A DNA stretch of 64,000 nt from LMUY01 sp964244655 (GCA_964244655.1 CAXTJU010000010.1:1-64000); one strand, 5' to 3'. Counted from the stretch's first letter, positions 16,202 to 25,904 are shown. Notes: generated by a model from the letters alone, not told the origin. Numbers and translations are program-made.

Positions 16202-17629
16202 CTAGTTGCTGCCCATCGCGAGCCCGTTGCTACGGCTGTCCACCGCCCAGCCGCAGCTTGCCTCGTTGCCCGGCAGGTAGCGGCTGCACGCGATGGCCAC
16301 TTCCCGCCCCGGCGCCGGCACCGGCGCCGGGATCGGCTCGCCGCCGCGCAGCGCGTTAGACAAGCCGGCTGCCACGGCCAGCGGCGCGCCCTCCTGTCCG
16401 CTGCCGCCCACGGCGGCGCGGAAGGCGCGCAGGTTGGGGTTCCAGGCGATGCCGGCCGCCAGCAGCGGCGGGGTGCTGGCGACGGGGGAGGCGGCCAGCA
16501 CGACCCCGGTGCCCGCGGCGATGCGCCCGGTGCCGAACAGGTTGTCCATGGTCAGCGCGCACACCACGGCATTGCCGTCGCGGTCCAGCGTGGCGAAGGT
16601 GGTGGATGCCGGCAGGCTGGGCAGCGTGCCGCCGCTGGGCGGGCTGGCCAGCAGGGCCGGGACTTTCACGCCGCCCGCCCGCCAGCGCGCCGCCACGGCG
16701 ACGGCGCGGGCCTGGGCGCCGGGCAGGTCGGCCGGCGCGTTCTCCAGCACCTGGAACGCCGCCGCCGCCGCCAGCCCGCCATCGGCCGGCGGCGGCAGGA
16801 AGGCTATGCGGTCATTGCCCGCCGGGATGAAGATGGGTGCATCGAGGCGCGGCAGGGCGGCCCGAAGGTTGGCCGGTGCGAGCCCGCCGCCCGCCGCATT
16901 CGAGGCCAGCACGAAATTCTGGGCGAGCGCGCCTTGGTACAGGTCCCCCACGCCGGCGACCCGCAGCTGCGCCAGGGTGCCGCCCAAATCTCCCTGGACC
17001 AACGTGGCGCCTTCCGCCAGCGGCGCGCCCTTTGGCGCGAACACCGCACGCGCCGCCGGGTCGGCCAGCAACGGGCCGGACACCAGCTGCAAATCCCGCT
17101 CGAACGCGCGCGAGACGGGGGTGCCGAAGCGGGCGAGCTGCTCCGCCGGGGCGATCAGCGTCTCGAACGGGCGGCGGCCGTAGCGGGCGTGCAGCGCGAA
17201 CAGGCCGCGGGCCAGCATGGGCACGGCGGCGGGGCGGTCGGTGCGTCCGCCGGTGGCGGTCGGCGCCACGGGGGTGAACACGATCGCCTCCGGCACGCCC
17301 TCGCCCGCGCCGGTGCGCGCCGGGCTGTAGGCCAGGCACGCCCCGCCGGCGCCGAGGCTGGCCCGGGAGGGATAGGTGACCGCTAGGGTGAGGCCAACTG
17401 CCACCGCCGCGTCGGCCGCGTTGCCGCCCAGCGCCAGCACCTCGCGCCCGGCCACGGCCGCCGTCGGCTCGTCGGACGCAACCCCGCCGATGAAGCCGGT
17501 GATCCGGTGCGGCGCCGAGCCGTCCGCGTCGTCGCCGAGGAACACCTCCTTGACGTCGGCGATGGTGCTGCAAGCGGCCAGGACCATGCACAAGGCGGGT
17601 GCGGCGAGCCTCCGAATCGTGCCAGGCAT
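16202..17629 (-). CDS. Gamma-glutamyltranspeptidase-like lipoprotein with altered active-site motif
   Basis: Divergent Ntn-hydrolase of the GGT family, 475 aa against about 550-580 for typical enzymes. It carries a lipoprotein signal with lipobox LAAC (Cys20). The N-terminal half keeps the VASDEPTAAVAG and GGNAADAAVA elements. The presumed autocleavage site reads STTF at 342-345, where active GGTs have TTH, so the threonine pair is kept but the following histidine is phenylalanine. The later GNAV and NLFGTG parts are present. It may be a membrane-anchored peptidase with different specificity, or inactive. An aminotransferase follows after 6 bp. Confidence 0.75.
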   Translation of the reverse strand: MPGTIRRLAAPALCMVLAACSTIADVKEVFLGDDADGSAPHRITGFIGGVASDEPTAAVAGREVLALGGNAADAAVAVGLTLAVTYPSRASLGAGGACLAYSPARTGAGEGVPEAIVFTPVAPTATGGRTDRPAAVPMLARGLFALHARYGRRPFETLIAPAEQLARFGTPVSRAFERDLQLVSGPLLADPAARAVFAPKGAPLAEGATLVQGDLGGTLAQLRVAGVGDLYQGALAQNFVLASNAAGGGLAPANLRAALPRLDAPIFIPAGNDRIAFLPPPADGGLAAAAAFQVLENAPADLPGAQARAVAVAARWRAGGVKVPALLASPPSGGTLPSLPASTTFATLDRDGNAVVCALTMDNLFGTGRIAAGTGVVLAASPVASTPPLLAAGIAWNPNLRAFRAAVGGSGQEGAPLAVAAGLSNALRGGEPIPAPVPAPGREVAIACSRYLPGNEASCGWAVDSRSNGLAMGSN

Positions 17630-17715
17630 CGCGGTGTCGGACCCTCCGCAGACCGGGTGCGGCCTTGCTTGAGCGTGCCATAACCGGCTTCTCCGCCACC
17701 GGCAACCGCGCGGAG

Positions 17716-17759
17716 GGCGGGACGCCGCTATGCGACGAAGCGGCGGGACGCCGCTATGC
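17716..17759. repeat. Direct repeat upstream of the binding-protein gene
   Basis: An 18-bp sequence (GGCGGGACGCCGCTATGC) occurs at 17716-17733 and again at 17742-17759, a 26-bp period. It sits 35 bases upstream of the start of the next gene and overlaps its likely promoter region. Confidence 0.8.
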
Positions 17760-17793
17760 TCAGCTCCCGACGACGCTTGGGAGAGGACCCCGG

Positions 17794-19392
17794 ATGATTA
17801 CACGCCGCGCGATACTCGGCTCGGCCGCGGCCAGCCCGCTGCTCTGGAACACGGCCCTGTCGGCGCAACCGGACGAGGCGGTGATGGCGATGCAGATCGG
17901 CGACGTCACGAGCCTCGACCCGGGCGAGGCCTTCGAGGCGTCCGGCATCGAGATCGGCGCGAACTGCTACGAGCGGCTGATCGATCCCGACCCGGCGGAC
18001 CCGGGCGCCGTGGTGGCCAGGCTCGCCAGCCATTGGGAGGTGGCGGGCGACGGGCTGACCTACACCTTCTTCCTGCGCGGCAGCCACGGCTTCGCGTCCG
18101 GCAACCTCGTGACGGCGGAGGACGCGGCGTGGTCCCTGCAACGCGCCGTCACCCTGGGCAAGGCGCCCGCCTTCATCCTGGCCCAGCTCGGCTTCACCCA
18201 GGAGAACGCCGGCGCCCGCATCAAGGCGATCGACGGCCAAGCCCTGGTGCTGCAAGTGGCGGAGGCATGGGCGCCTCCCTTCGTGCTGTCCTGCCTGTCG
18301 GCCAACGTGGCCGGGATCATCGAGAAGGCGGCGGCCCTGGGCCACGCGGCGGACGGCGACCTGGGCAATGGCTGGCTGCGGGGCGCATCCGCCGGGTCGG
18401 GCGCCTGGGCGGTGCAGTCCTGGACCCCGGGCGAGAGCCTGGTGCTGGCCGCTGGCCCCGGCGCGGGGGCCAAGCTGAAGCGCCTGGTGATCCGCCACGT
18501 GGCCGACCCGGCGGCCCAGCTGCGGATGCTGCAAGCGGGGAGCGCGGACATCGCCCGCAACCTCGGCGTCGCCCAGCTCCGCGCCGTACGGGACGCACCA
18601 GGGGCCGTGCGGGACGCGCCGGGCTTCGTCGCGCAGTCCCAGGACCTCGCCGTGCTGACCTACATCGCGCTGAACCAGGGGATGGCGGAGCTGGCGCACC
18701 CGGCGGTGGCGCAAGCGGTGAAGTGGGCGATCGACTACGGCGCGGTCGAGCGGCGCGTCACCCCCGGCACCTTCCAGACCCACCAGGCCCTGCTGCCGCA
18801 AGGCTTCCCCGGCGTCCTCGACGAGACGCCGTTTCACCAGGACCTGGACAAGGCGAGGGCGCTGATGAGGCAGGCCGGGCTGGAGGCCGGGTTCTCCGTC
18901 ACGCTGGACCACCCGTCCGCCGCGCCCTTCGCCGACCTGGCGCAGGCCGTGGCGGCAGACTTGGCGGCCATCGGCATCACCGTGGCGCTCGCTCCGGCTG
19001 AGCTGCGCGAGGTCATCGGCAAGACCCGCGCCCGCCAGCACCAGATGGCGCTGCTGCGCTGGAGCAGCGACACGCTGGACCCGCAATGCAACGCGCAAGC
19101 ATTTTGCGAGAACCCGGACAACGGCGACGACTCGGCGCTGCGCACCCTTGCCTGGCGCTCCCGCTGGGTGGACGAAGGGCTGACCGGCCGGGCGGAGGCC
19201 GCCTGGCGCGAAACGGACGACGACAAGCGCGCCGCCATCTACCGACAGTTGCAGCGGGACTTCCGCCAGCGCGCGCCCTTCGTGATCCTGCAGCAGCAGG
19301 TGGGCACGGCGGTGATGCGCCCCGGCGTGAGCGGCATCGCCCTCGCCGCCCTGCCAGACGGCACGCGCTACGCGGACCTCGCCAAGGCGTGA
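17794..19392 (+). CDS. ABC transporter solute-binding protein, peptide/nickel family 5
   Basis: Periplasmic binding protein of the Opp/Dpp family, 532 aa. Its Tat-like signal begins MITRRAILGSAAA and probably cleaves after ALSA near residue 24. The mature part opens MQIGDVTSLDPGEAFE, then contains YERLIDPDP, the LASHWEVAGDGLTYTFFLR signature and the ED-AW segment of family 5 proteins. The ATG at 17794 has GGGAGAGGA about 10 bases upstream. No permease or ATPase genes are adjacent. The ligand could be a peptide, glutathione, nickel chelate or opine. Confidence 0.88.
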   Translation: MITRRAILGSAAASPLLWNTALSAQPDEAVMAMQIGDVTSLDPGEAFEASGIEIGANCYERLIDPDPADPGAVVARLASHWEVAGDGLTYTFFLRGSHGFASGNLVTAEDAAWSLQRAVTLGKAPAFILAQLGFTQENAGARIKAIDGQALVLQVAEAWAPPFVLSCLSANVAGIIEKAAALGHAADGDLGNGWLRGASAGSGAWAVQSWTPGESLVLAAGPGAGAKLKRLVIRHVADPAAQLRMLQAGSADIARNLGVAQLRAVRDAPGAVRDAPGFVAQSQDLAVLTYIALNQGMAELAHPAVAQAVKWAIDYGAVERRVTPGTFQTHQALLPQGFPGVLDETPFHQDLDKARALMRQAGLEAGFSVTLDHPSAAPFADLAQAVAADLAAIGITVALAPAELREVIGKTRARQHQMALLRWSSDTLDPQCNAQAFCENPDNGDDSALRTLAWRSRWVDEGLTGRAEAAWRETDDDKRAAIYRQLQRDFRQRAPFVILQQQVGTAVMRPGVSGIALAALPDGTRYADLAKA

Positions 19393-19624
19393 GGCGCCAA
19401 TCCGCTTACTCGTTAATTATGAGTGACTTGCAATCCACACCGTCCGATTTAGGTGCAATGCGTTATGTTGTTGATGCGGAATGCCGCGTCCGTGCGCTAG
19501 ACTTTCCTCTTGCCGCTGGTGAATGTGAACGGTGCGGCGGCGGATGCCGCCTTGGAAGACCGGAGATGGCCGGAACCGGACGCAATCGCTGCTGATGCGC
19601 GGCACGTAGCCTGGGAGATTCCAC

Positions 19625-21565
19625 ATGCCAGATGACGTTTTCTCACTGCACGCCACCCTGCGCGACCGGACGCGCGAAGTGGAGATGAGCCTGTCGGCCT
19701 ATCTCGACGCTTGCCGTGACGATCCCGACTGCTACGCCAGCCCTGCCGAGCGCATGCTGCGCGCCATCGGCGAGCCCGAGATCATCGACACCTCGCGGGA
19801 CCCGCGGCTGAGCCGCCTGTTCCTCAACCGCACCATCCGCGTCTATCCCGCTTTCTCCGAGTTCCACGGCATGGAGGACACGATCGAGCGGATCGTGGGC
19901 TTCTTCCGCCACGCCGCACAGGGCCTGGAGGAGCGCAAGCAGGTGCTCTACCTGCTCGGCCCGGTCGGCGGCGGCAAGTCCTCGCTCGGCGAGCGGCTCA
20001 AGGCGCTGATGGAGCGCGAGCCGATCTACGTGCTCAAGGCCGGCGACCAGCTCAGCCCGGTGTTCGAGAGCCCGTTGGGCCTGTTCGACCCCGACACCAT
20101 GGCGGACGCGCTCAAGGACAAGTACGGCATCCCGCGCCGGGTGCTGACCGGCATCGCCAGCCCCTGGGCGCTGAAGCGGCTGGACGAGTGGGGCGGCGAC
20201 ATCGAGCGGTTCCGCGTGGTGAAGCTGTATCCCTCGCGCCGCAAGCAGGTCGCCGTCGCCAAGACCGAACCCGGCGACGACAACAACCAGGACATCTCTG
20301 CCCTGGTCGGCAAGGTCGATATCCGCAAGCTCGAGATGTACAGCCAGAACGACCCGGACGCCTACGGCTTCTCCGGCGGGCTGAACCGCGCCAACCAGGG
20401 CCTGCTCGAGTTCGTCGAGATGTTCAAGGCGCCGATCAAGATGCTGCACCCCCTGCTGACCGCGACGCAGGAGGGCAACTACCTGGGCACCGAGAACATC
20501 GGCGCCATCCCGTTCCAGGGCATCCTGCTCGCCCATTCCAACGAGGCGGAGTGGCAGAGCTTCCGCAACAACCGCACCAACGAGGCCTTCCTGGACCGCG
20601 TGAGCGTGGTCAAGGTGCCGTATTGCCTGCGGGTGACGGAGGAGGGCCGCATCTACGAGAAGCTGATCAGCGGCTCCGCCCTGGCCGAGGCGCCCTGCGC
20701 GCCGCACACGCTGGAGATGCTGGCCCGCTTCGCCGTGCTGTCCCGCCTCAAGCCGCACGCCAACTCGCGGCCGTTCGCCAAGATGCGGGTGTACGACGGC
20801 GAGAACATCCGCGAGACGGACCCCAAGGTGAAGACGATGCAGGAGTATCGCGATACCGCCGGAGTCGATGAGGGAATGGACGGCATCTCCACCCGCTTCG
20901 CCTACAAGGTGCTGTCCGCCACGTTCAACCACTCCTCCAACGAGGTCGCGGCCGACCCGGTGCACCTGATGTACGTGCTGGAGCAGGCAATCCGGCGCGA
21001 GCAGTTCCCGCCCGAGACGGAGCAGGGCTACCTCGCCACCATCAAGAGCGAGCTGGCGTCCCGCTACGCCGAGTTTATCGGCAACGAGATCCAGAAGGCC
21101 TACCTGGAAAGCTACGGCGACTACGGCCAGAACCTGTTCGACCGCTACCTGGACTACGCCGACGCCTGGATCGAGGACCAGGACTTCAAGGACCCGGACA
21201 CCGGCCAGATGCTGAACCGCGAGTTGCTGAACGCGGAGCTGACCAAGATCGAGAAGCCGGCCGGCATCGCCAACCCGAAGGATTTCCGCAACGAGGTGGT
21301 GAAGTTCGCCCTGCGCACCCGCGCCACCAACAGCGGCCACAACCCGTCCTGGACCAGCTACGAGAAAATCCGCGAGGTGATCGAGAAGCGGATGTTCAGC
21401 CAGGTGGAAGACCTGCTGCCGGTGATCTCCTTCGGCTCCAAGAAGGACAACGACACCGAGAAGAAGCACGACGAGTTCGTCAACCGCATGGTCTCGCGCG
21501 GCTACACCGATCGCCAGGTGCGCCGGCTGGTGGAGTGGTACATGCGCGTCAAGCAGTCGGCCTGA
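19625..21565 (+). CDS. prkA: PrkA-family serine protein kinase / AAA protein
   Basis: First gene of the conserved prkA-yeaH-spoVR stress operon (E. coli yeaG-yeaH-ycgB). The 646-aa protein has an AAA-type ATPase core with Walker A GPVGGGKSS near residues 112-120 and a C-terminal kinase-like region ending RQVRRLVEWYMRVKQ. PrkA in Bacillus and YeaG in E. coli act during starvation; kinase activity has been reported, and AAA protease-like activity proposed. GGGAG at about 19613 precedes the ATG at 19625. The next gene begins 6 bp downstream. The 232-bp upstream gap holds the promoter, which I could not define. Confidence 0.95.
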   Translation: MPDDVFSLHATLRDRTREVEMSLSAYLDACRDDPDCYASPAERMLRAIGEPEIIDTSRDPRLSRLFLNRTIRVYPAFSEFHGMEDTIERIVGFFRHAAQGLEERKQVLYLLGPVGGGKSSLGERLKALMEREPIYVLKAGDQLSPVFESPLGLFDPDTMADALKDKYGIPRRVLTGIASPWALKRLDEWGGDIERFRVVKLYPSRRKQVAVAKTEPGDDNNQDISALVGKVDIRKLEMYSQNDPDAYGFSGGLNRANQGLLEFVEMFKAPIKMLHPLLTATQEGNYLGTENIGAIPFQGILLAHSNEAEWQSFRNNRTNEAFLDRVSVVKVPYCLRVTEEGRIYEKLISGSALAEAPCAPHTLEMLARFAVLSRLKPHANSRPFAKMRVYDGENIRETDPKVKTMQEYRDTAGVDEGMDGISTRFAYKVLSATFNHSSNEVAADPVHLMYVLEQAIRREQFPPETEQGYLATIKSELASRYAEFIGNEIQKAYLESYGDYGQNLFDRYLDYADAWIEDQDFKDPDTGQMLNRELLNAELTKIEKPAGIANPKDFRNEVVKFALRTRATNSGHNPSWTSYEKIREVIEKRMFSQVEDLLPVISFGSKKDNDTEKKHDEFVNRMVSRGYTDRQVRRLVEWYMRVKQSA

Positions 21566-21571
21566 GCCGCG

Positions 21572-22855
21572 TTGGACATCCTGGACCGGCGGCCGAACCC
21601 GAGCGGCAAGAACCTGGAGAACCGCCAGCGCGTCCTGGTCCGCGCCCGCGCCGCGGTGGCGCGGGCCACCCGCTCGGCCATCGACAGCGGCACCCTGCGC
21701 GAGGTCGGGCGGGACCAGGCGGTGACCATCCCCGCCGACTCGCTGCACGAGCCGAGCTTCCACACCGTGTTCACCAGCGGCCAGCGCCAGGTGGTGCTGA
21801 GCGGCAACAAGGAGTTCTCCACCGGCGACCGGCTGGAGCGGCCCCGCGGCGGCGGCCAGGGCAGCGGCGCCGGGGACGGCCAGGGCGGCGACGGCCAGGG
21901 CGAGGACGGCTTCCGCTTCGTGCTGACCCGCAACGAGTTCCTGGACCTGTTCTTCGAGGACTTGGAGCTGCCCGACTTGGTCAAGAGCCAGATCGTCGCC
22001 ACCGAGACCACGGCGCCGATGCGGGCCGGCATCAGCCTGGACGGCTCCCCCTCGCAGATCGACATGTCCCGCTCCATGCGCCAGTCGATGGCCCGGCGCA
22101 TCGGCTTGCGCCGGCCGAAGACCGAGGAGGTCACGGCGCTGGAAGCCGAGATCGCGGCGCTGGAGCGCAGCGGGGATGCCGCGGACCGTCTGCCCGTCCT
22201 GCGCGCCGAGCTGGAGTTCGCGCTGCGCCGCCTGGCGCGGGTGCCGTGGATGGACCCGGTGGACATGCGCTATCGCCGCTTCACCCAGGCGCCCAAGCCG
22301 TCCGCCCGCGCCGTGATGTTCTGCCTGATGGACGTGTCCGGCTCCATGTCGGAGCCGATGAAGGACCTGGCCAAGCGATTCTTCCTGTTGCTGCACGTCT
22401 TCCTGGAACGGCGCTACAAGCGGGTCGAGCTGGTGTTTATCCGCCACACGGAAACCGCCGAGGAAGTGGACGAGCAGACCTTCTTCACCGACCCGCGCAC
22501 CGGCGGCACCGTCGTCTCCACCGCACTGGCCGAGTTCGCCCGCATCCAGCGCGAGCGATACCCGCACGACAGCTGGAACATCTACGCCGCCCAAGCCTCG
22601 GACGGCGATAACTCGGGCGGCGACACCGGCCGCGCGGTGGCCATGCTGGAGAACGACCTGCTGCCGCTGGTGCAGCACTTCGCCTACATCGAGGTCTCGC
22701 AATCCGGCGCGCGCATCCGCGGCGAGACCGATTTGTGGCGCGGCTACGCCCCGCTGTCCGGGCGGGAGCCGAAGCTGGCGATGCGCCGGGTCTCGGAGGC
22801 GAAGGACATTTTCCCGGTGTTCCGCGACCTGTTCGGCCGCAAGGCGGCGGCATGA
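21572..22855 (+). CDS. yeaH: YeaH/DUF444 family protein (vWA-like)
   Basis: Second gene of the prkA operon, 427 aa, TTG start at 21572. The N-terminal half has a glycine/aspartate-rich low-complexity stretch around residues 90-112. The C-terminal half carries a von Willebrand A-like fold with MIDAS motif DVSGSMS beginning at Asp254. The family has no known catalytic activity; by context it is a partner or substrate adaptor of PrkA. Its stop overlaps the spoVR start as ATGA, indicating translational coupling. Confidence 0.92.
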   Translation: MDILDRRPNPSGKNLENRQRVLVRARAAVARATRSAIDSGTLREVGRDQAVTIPADSLHEPSFHTVFTSGQRQVVLSGNKEFSTGDRLERPRGGGQGSGAGDGQGGDGQGEDGFRFVLTRNEFLDLFFEDLELPDLVKSQIVATETTAPMRAGISLDGSPSQIDMSRSMRQSMARRIGLRRPKTEEVTALEAEIAALERSGDAADRLPVLRAELEFALRRLARVPWMDPVDMRYRRFTQAPKPSARAVMFCLMDVSGSMSEPMKDLAKRFFLLLHVFLERRYKRVELVFIRHTETAEEVDEQTFFTDPRTGGTVVSTALAEFARIQRERYPHDSWNIYAAQASDGDNSGGDTGRAVAMLENDLLPLVQHFAYIEVSQSGARIRGETDLWRGYAPLSGREPKLAMRRVSEAKDIFPVFRDLFGRKAAA

Positions 22856-24366
22856 CCGAGCTGATCTATTCCGGCACCGACTGGAACTTCCCCATCCTGC
22901 GCCGCAGCTACGACGCCATCGAGCGCATCGCCTGCGAAGAGCTGGGGCTGGACTGCTATCCCAACCGCATCGAGGTCATCACCTCCGAGCAGATGCTGGA
23001 CGTGTACACCGCGCATGGCATGCCGCTGACCTACCGCCATTGGTCGTACGGCAAGCGGTTCCTGCAGCACGAGAGCAGCTACCGCCGGGGCTACAGCAAC
23101 CTGGCCTACGAGGTGGTGATCAACTCCAGCCCCTGCATCAGCTACCTGATGGAGGCCAACTCGGCCACCATGCAGGCGCTGGTGATCGCGCACGCGGCGT
23201 TCGGTCACAACCACTTCTTCCGCAACAACCACCTGTTCCGCCAGTGGACGGAAGCCTCCGCCATCCTCGACTACCTGGAGTTCGCCCGCACCTACGTCTC
23301 CGGGTGCGAGGACCGCTACGGCGTGGCGGCGGTGGAGCGGGTGCTGGACGCCGCCCACACGCTCTCTCGCCTTGGCGTGCACAAGCATGGCGGTGCTCGG
23401 CCGCTGAACCTCAAGACCGACCAGAAGCGCGAGCGCGAGCGGCGCGAGTACGACGAGAAGGTGTTCGACGACTTGTGGCGCACGGTGCCGGTCGGCAAGG
23501 CCGCCACCGAAGCCGACCCAGTGGGCGAGCGCCGCCGCAAGCTCGGGCTGCCCGAGGAGAACCTGCTCTACTTCATCGAGAAGACCTCGCCCAAGCTGCA
23601 GTTCTGGGAGCGCGAGATCATCCGCATCGTGCGGCTGATCGCACAGTACTTCTACCCGCAGCCGCAGGCCAAGCTGATGAACGAGGGCTGCGCCACCTGG
23701 ACGCACCAACGCATCATGCGCCGCCTGCACGAGACGGGGCAGATCGACGACGCGGCGTTCCTGGAAGTGCTGCACTCCACCAGCAGCGTCATCATGCAGC
23801 CAGGCTTCGAATACGGCCCCGGCTTCAACCCCTACGCGCTTGGCTACGCCATGATGACCGACATCGAGCGCATGTGCACCGAGCCGACGGCGGAGGACCG
23901 CGCCTGGTTCCCCGACGTGGCCGGCAACGGCGACCCGCTCGGCACACTGCGCCACGCCTGGGCCAACTTCCGCGACGAGAGCTTCGTGCTGCAATTCCTC
24001 TCGCCGGCGGTGATGCGCCAGTTCCGCATGTTCCGCCTCATGGATGATACGTCCGACCCCACCCTGCTGGTGGATGCCATTCACGACGACGCCGGCTACC
24101 GCGCCATCCGCCGCACCCTCGCCCGCAGCTACGACCCGGCGGAGGGCGACCCGGACGTGCAGGTGGTGGACGTGGATTTGGCCGGGGACCGCCGCCTGAT
24201 GCTGCAGCACCGCACCCGGCCGGGCCAGTTGCTGGCCCAGCGGGATGCAGAGCTGACGCTGCGCTACGTCGCGGCGCTGTGGGGGTATGAGGTGAAGCTG
24301 CAGGAGGTGGATTCAGAGACGGAAGCGGTGCTGGCGACGCACTCGGCAGGACCGCCAGCCGCCTGA
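22852..24366 (+). CDS. SpoVR family protein (YcgB-like)
   Basis: Third gene of the prkA operon, 504 aa, the usual length of SpoVR/YcgB proteins. It opens MTELIYSGTDWNFPIL and contains the histidine/asparagine-rich central block (FGHNHFFRNNHLFR) and the conserved NEGCATWTHQRIM segment, which resembles a metal-site motif. In Bacillus SpoVR is needed for spore cortex formation; in non-sporulating Proteobacteria the family is tied to stationary-phase stress with unknown chemistry. The ATG at 22852 overlaps the yeaH stop. Confidence 0.93.
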   Translation: MTELIYSGTDWNFPILRRSYDAIERIACEELGLDCYPNRIEVITSEQMLDVYTAHGMPLTYRHWSYGKRFLQHESSYRRGYSNLAYEVVINSSPCISYLMEANSATMQALVIAHAAFGHNHFFRNNHLFRQWTEASAILDYLEFARTYVSGCEDRYGVAAVERVLDAAHTLSRLGVHKHGGARPLNLKTDQKRERERREYDEKVFDDLWRTVPVGKAATEADPVGERRRKLGLPEENLLYFIEKTSPKLQFWEREIIRIVRLIAQYFYPQPQAKLMNEGCATWTHQRIMRRLHETGQIDDAAFLEVLHSTSSVIMQPGFEYGPGFNPYALGYAMMTDIERMCTEPTAEDRAWFPDVAGNGDPLGTLRHAWANFRDESFVLQFLSPAVMRQFRMFRLMDDTSDPTLLVDAIHDDAGYRAIRRTLARSYDPAEGDPDVQVVDVDLAGDRRLMLQHRTRPGQLLAQRDAELTLRYVAALWGYEVKLQEVDSETEAVLATHSAGPPAA

Positions 24367-24373
24367 TCCTTAG

Positions 24374-24470
24374 AAGCCCTCTCCCCTTGTGGGAGAGGGG
24401 TGACACCCACTGGGGTTTGTCGTGCTGTCTCCCCTCACCCCGGCCCTCTTCCGCAAGGGGAGAGGGAGAA
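24374..24470. repeat. Two GC-rich inverted repeats of the CCCTCTCCC family, copies 2 and 3
   Basis: First stem: CCCTCTCCC (24377-24385) with GGGAGAGGG (24391-24399). Second: CCCTCTTCC beginning at 24444 with GGGAGAGGG ending at 24466. They flank a short spacer containing CCCCTCACCCC. They lie just after the spoVR stop and before asd. Confidence 0.7.
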
Positions 24471-24535
24471 GCGAGTCGGATTGCTTGTAACCCCATGCGT
24501 CCGGCGCTAGGTCCGAGGCCTCAGAAAGGCAGGGC

Positions 24536-25564
24536 ATGATGGGCTACAAGGTTGCAGTCGCCGGCGCCACCGGGGCGGTCGGGCGCGAAATCCTCAAAAC
24601 GCTGGCCGAGCGGGACTTCCCGGTGTCGGACATCGCCGCCCTCGCCTCCGGCAAGTCGGTCGGCCAGGAGGTTTCGTTCGGCACCAAGCGCGTGCTCAAG
24701 GTCCAGGCGCTCGACCGGTTCGACTTCACCGGCTGGGACATCGGCCTGTTCAGCCCCGGGGCCGCCGTCTCCGCCATCCACGCGCCGCGCGCCGCGGAAG
24801 CCGGGTGCATCGTGATCGACAACACCAGCCAGTTCCGCATGGAGCCGGACGTGCCGCTGGTGGTGCCGGAGGTGAACCCGGAGGCGCTGGGCCGCATCCG
24901 CCGTGGCATCATCGCCAACCCGAACTGCTCCACCATCCAGCTCGTCGTGGCGCTGAAGCCGCTGCACGACAAGTTCCGCGTGCGCCGGGTCATCGTGGCG
25001 ACCTACCAGTCCGTCTCCGGCGCCGGCAAGAACGGCATGGACGAGCTGTGGACGCAAAGCCGCGGCACCTTCGTGAACGATGCGCCGACCGCGCAGGAGT
25101 TCACCAAGCCGATCGCCTTCAACGTCATCCCCCACATCGACCGCTTCATGGACGACGGCTCGACCAAGGAGGAATGGAAGATGATGGTCGAGACCCGCAA
25201 GATCCTCGACCCGGACATCAAGCTGCACGCCACCTGCGTGCGGGTGCCGGTGTTCGTCGGCCATTCGGAGGCGGTGAACGTCGAGTTCGAGCTGCCCGCC
25301 ACCCCGGCGGAGGCCCGCGCCGTGCTGCGCAACGCACCCGGCATCATCGTCATGGACACCCGCGACGACGGCGGCTACGCGACCCCGATCGACTGCGCCG
25401 GGGATGACGACGTGTACATCAGTCGCATCCGCCGCGACCCGACGGTGCAGCATGGCCTGTCGTTCTGGTGCGTGTCGGACAACCTGCGCAAGGGTGCCGC
25501 GCTGAACGCGGTGCAGATCGCCGAGACGCTGGTGGCGCGGGGGCTGCTCGCGAAAGCCGCCTGA
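24536..25564 (+). CDS. asd: Aspartate-semialdehyde dehydrogenase
   Basis: Reduces aspartyl phosphate to aspartate semialdehyde with NADPH, the branch point to lysine/diaminopimelate, threonine and methionine. The 342-aa protein has the NADP motif GATGAVGREIL near residues 10-20 and the catalytic cysteine Cys131 in NPNCSTIQ. The later VPVFVGHSE histidine motif is also present. Either ATG 24536 or 24539 may be used (MMGYKVAV). The SMR gene starts 2 bp after the stop. Confidence 0.95.
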   Translation: MMGYKVAVAGATGAVGREILKTLAERDFPVSDIAALASGKSVGQEVSFGTKRVLKVQALDRFDFTGWDIGLFSPGAAVSAIHAPRAAEAGCIVIDNTSQFRMEPDVPLVVPEVNPEALGRIRRGIIANPNCSTIQLVVALKPLHDKFRVRRVIVATYQSVSGAGKNGMDELWTQSRGTFVNDAPTAQEFTKPIAFNVIPHIDRFMDDGSTKEEWKMMVETRKILDPDIKLHATCVRVPVFVGHSEAVNVEFELPATPAEARAVLRNAPGIIVMDTRDDGGYATPIDCAGDDDVYISRIRRDPTVQHGLSFWCVSDNLRKGAALNAVQIAETLVARGLLAKAA

Positions 25565-25566
25565 AC

Positions 25567-25881
25567 ATGGCCTGGCTGTGGCTCGCCACGGCCGGGGGGT
25601 TCGAGGTGGTCTGGGTGGTGCTGCTCAAGCAGGCGGACGGGTTCACCCGGCTGGGCTGGAGCGCCGGCACGCTGGCCGCCATGGCGTGCAGCGTCGGCGC
25701 GATGTCCCAGGCGCTGCGGGTGCTGCCGATGGGCACGGTGTATGCCGTGTGGACCGGGATCGGCGCGGCTGGCGGGCTGGCCTGGGGCATCGCGGTGGAG
25801 GGCGAGCCGGCCGGCGCGCTGCGCATTGCCTACGCCGGGCTGATCCTGGCCGGCGTGGCGGGGCTGCGCCTCACCGGCTAG
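25567..25881 (+). CDS. Small multidrug resistance family exporter (Gdx/SugE-like)
   Basis: A 104-aa protein with four hydrophobic helices and the conserved Glu in the first helix (GGFEVVWVVLLKQADGF). The EVVW..LK..DGF pattern resembles the guanidinium-exporting SugE/Gdx subtype more than EmrE. It probably acts as a dimeric proton antiporter in the inner membrane. The ATG at 25567 is 2 bp after the asd stop, so it is co-transcribed with asd and has no room for a guanidine riboswitch of its own. Ligand assignment is inference. Confidence 0.85.
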   Translation: MAWLWLATAGGFEVVWVVLLKQADGFTRLGWSAGTLAAMACSVGAMSQALRVLPMGTVYAVWTGIGAAGGLAWGIAVEGEPAGALRIAYAGLILAGVAGLRLTG

Positions 25882-25904
25882 CGCCGATTACGGTGCAAGC
25901 CCCC

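Noticed and set aside
19643..22702. Long open frame (1019 codons) antisense to prkA-yeaH
   Set aside because: Shadow of third-position GC bias; no domain, and it would cover two conserved genes and their coupled starts.
25567..25881. Guanidine riboswitch controlling the SMR gene
   Set aside because: The gene starts 2 bp after asd and no conserved riboswitch structure precedes it.
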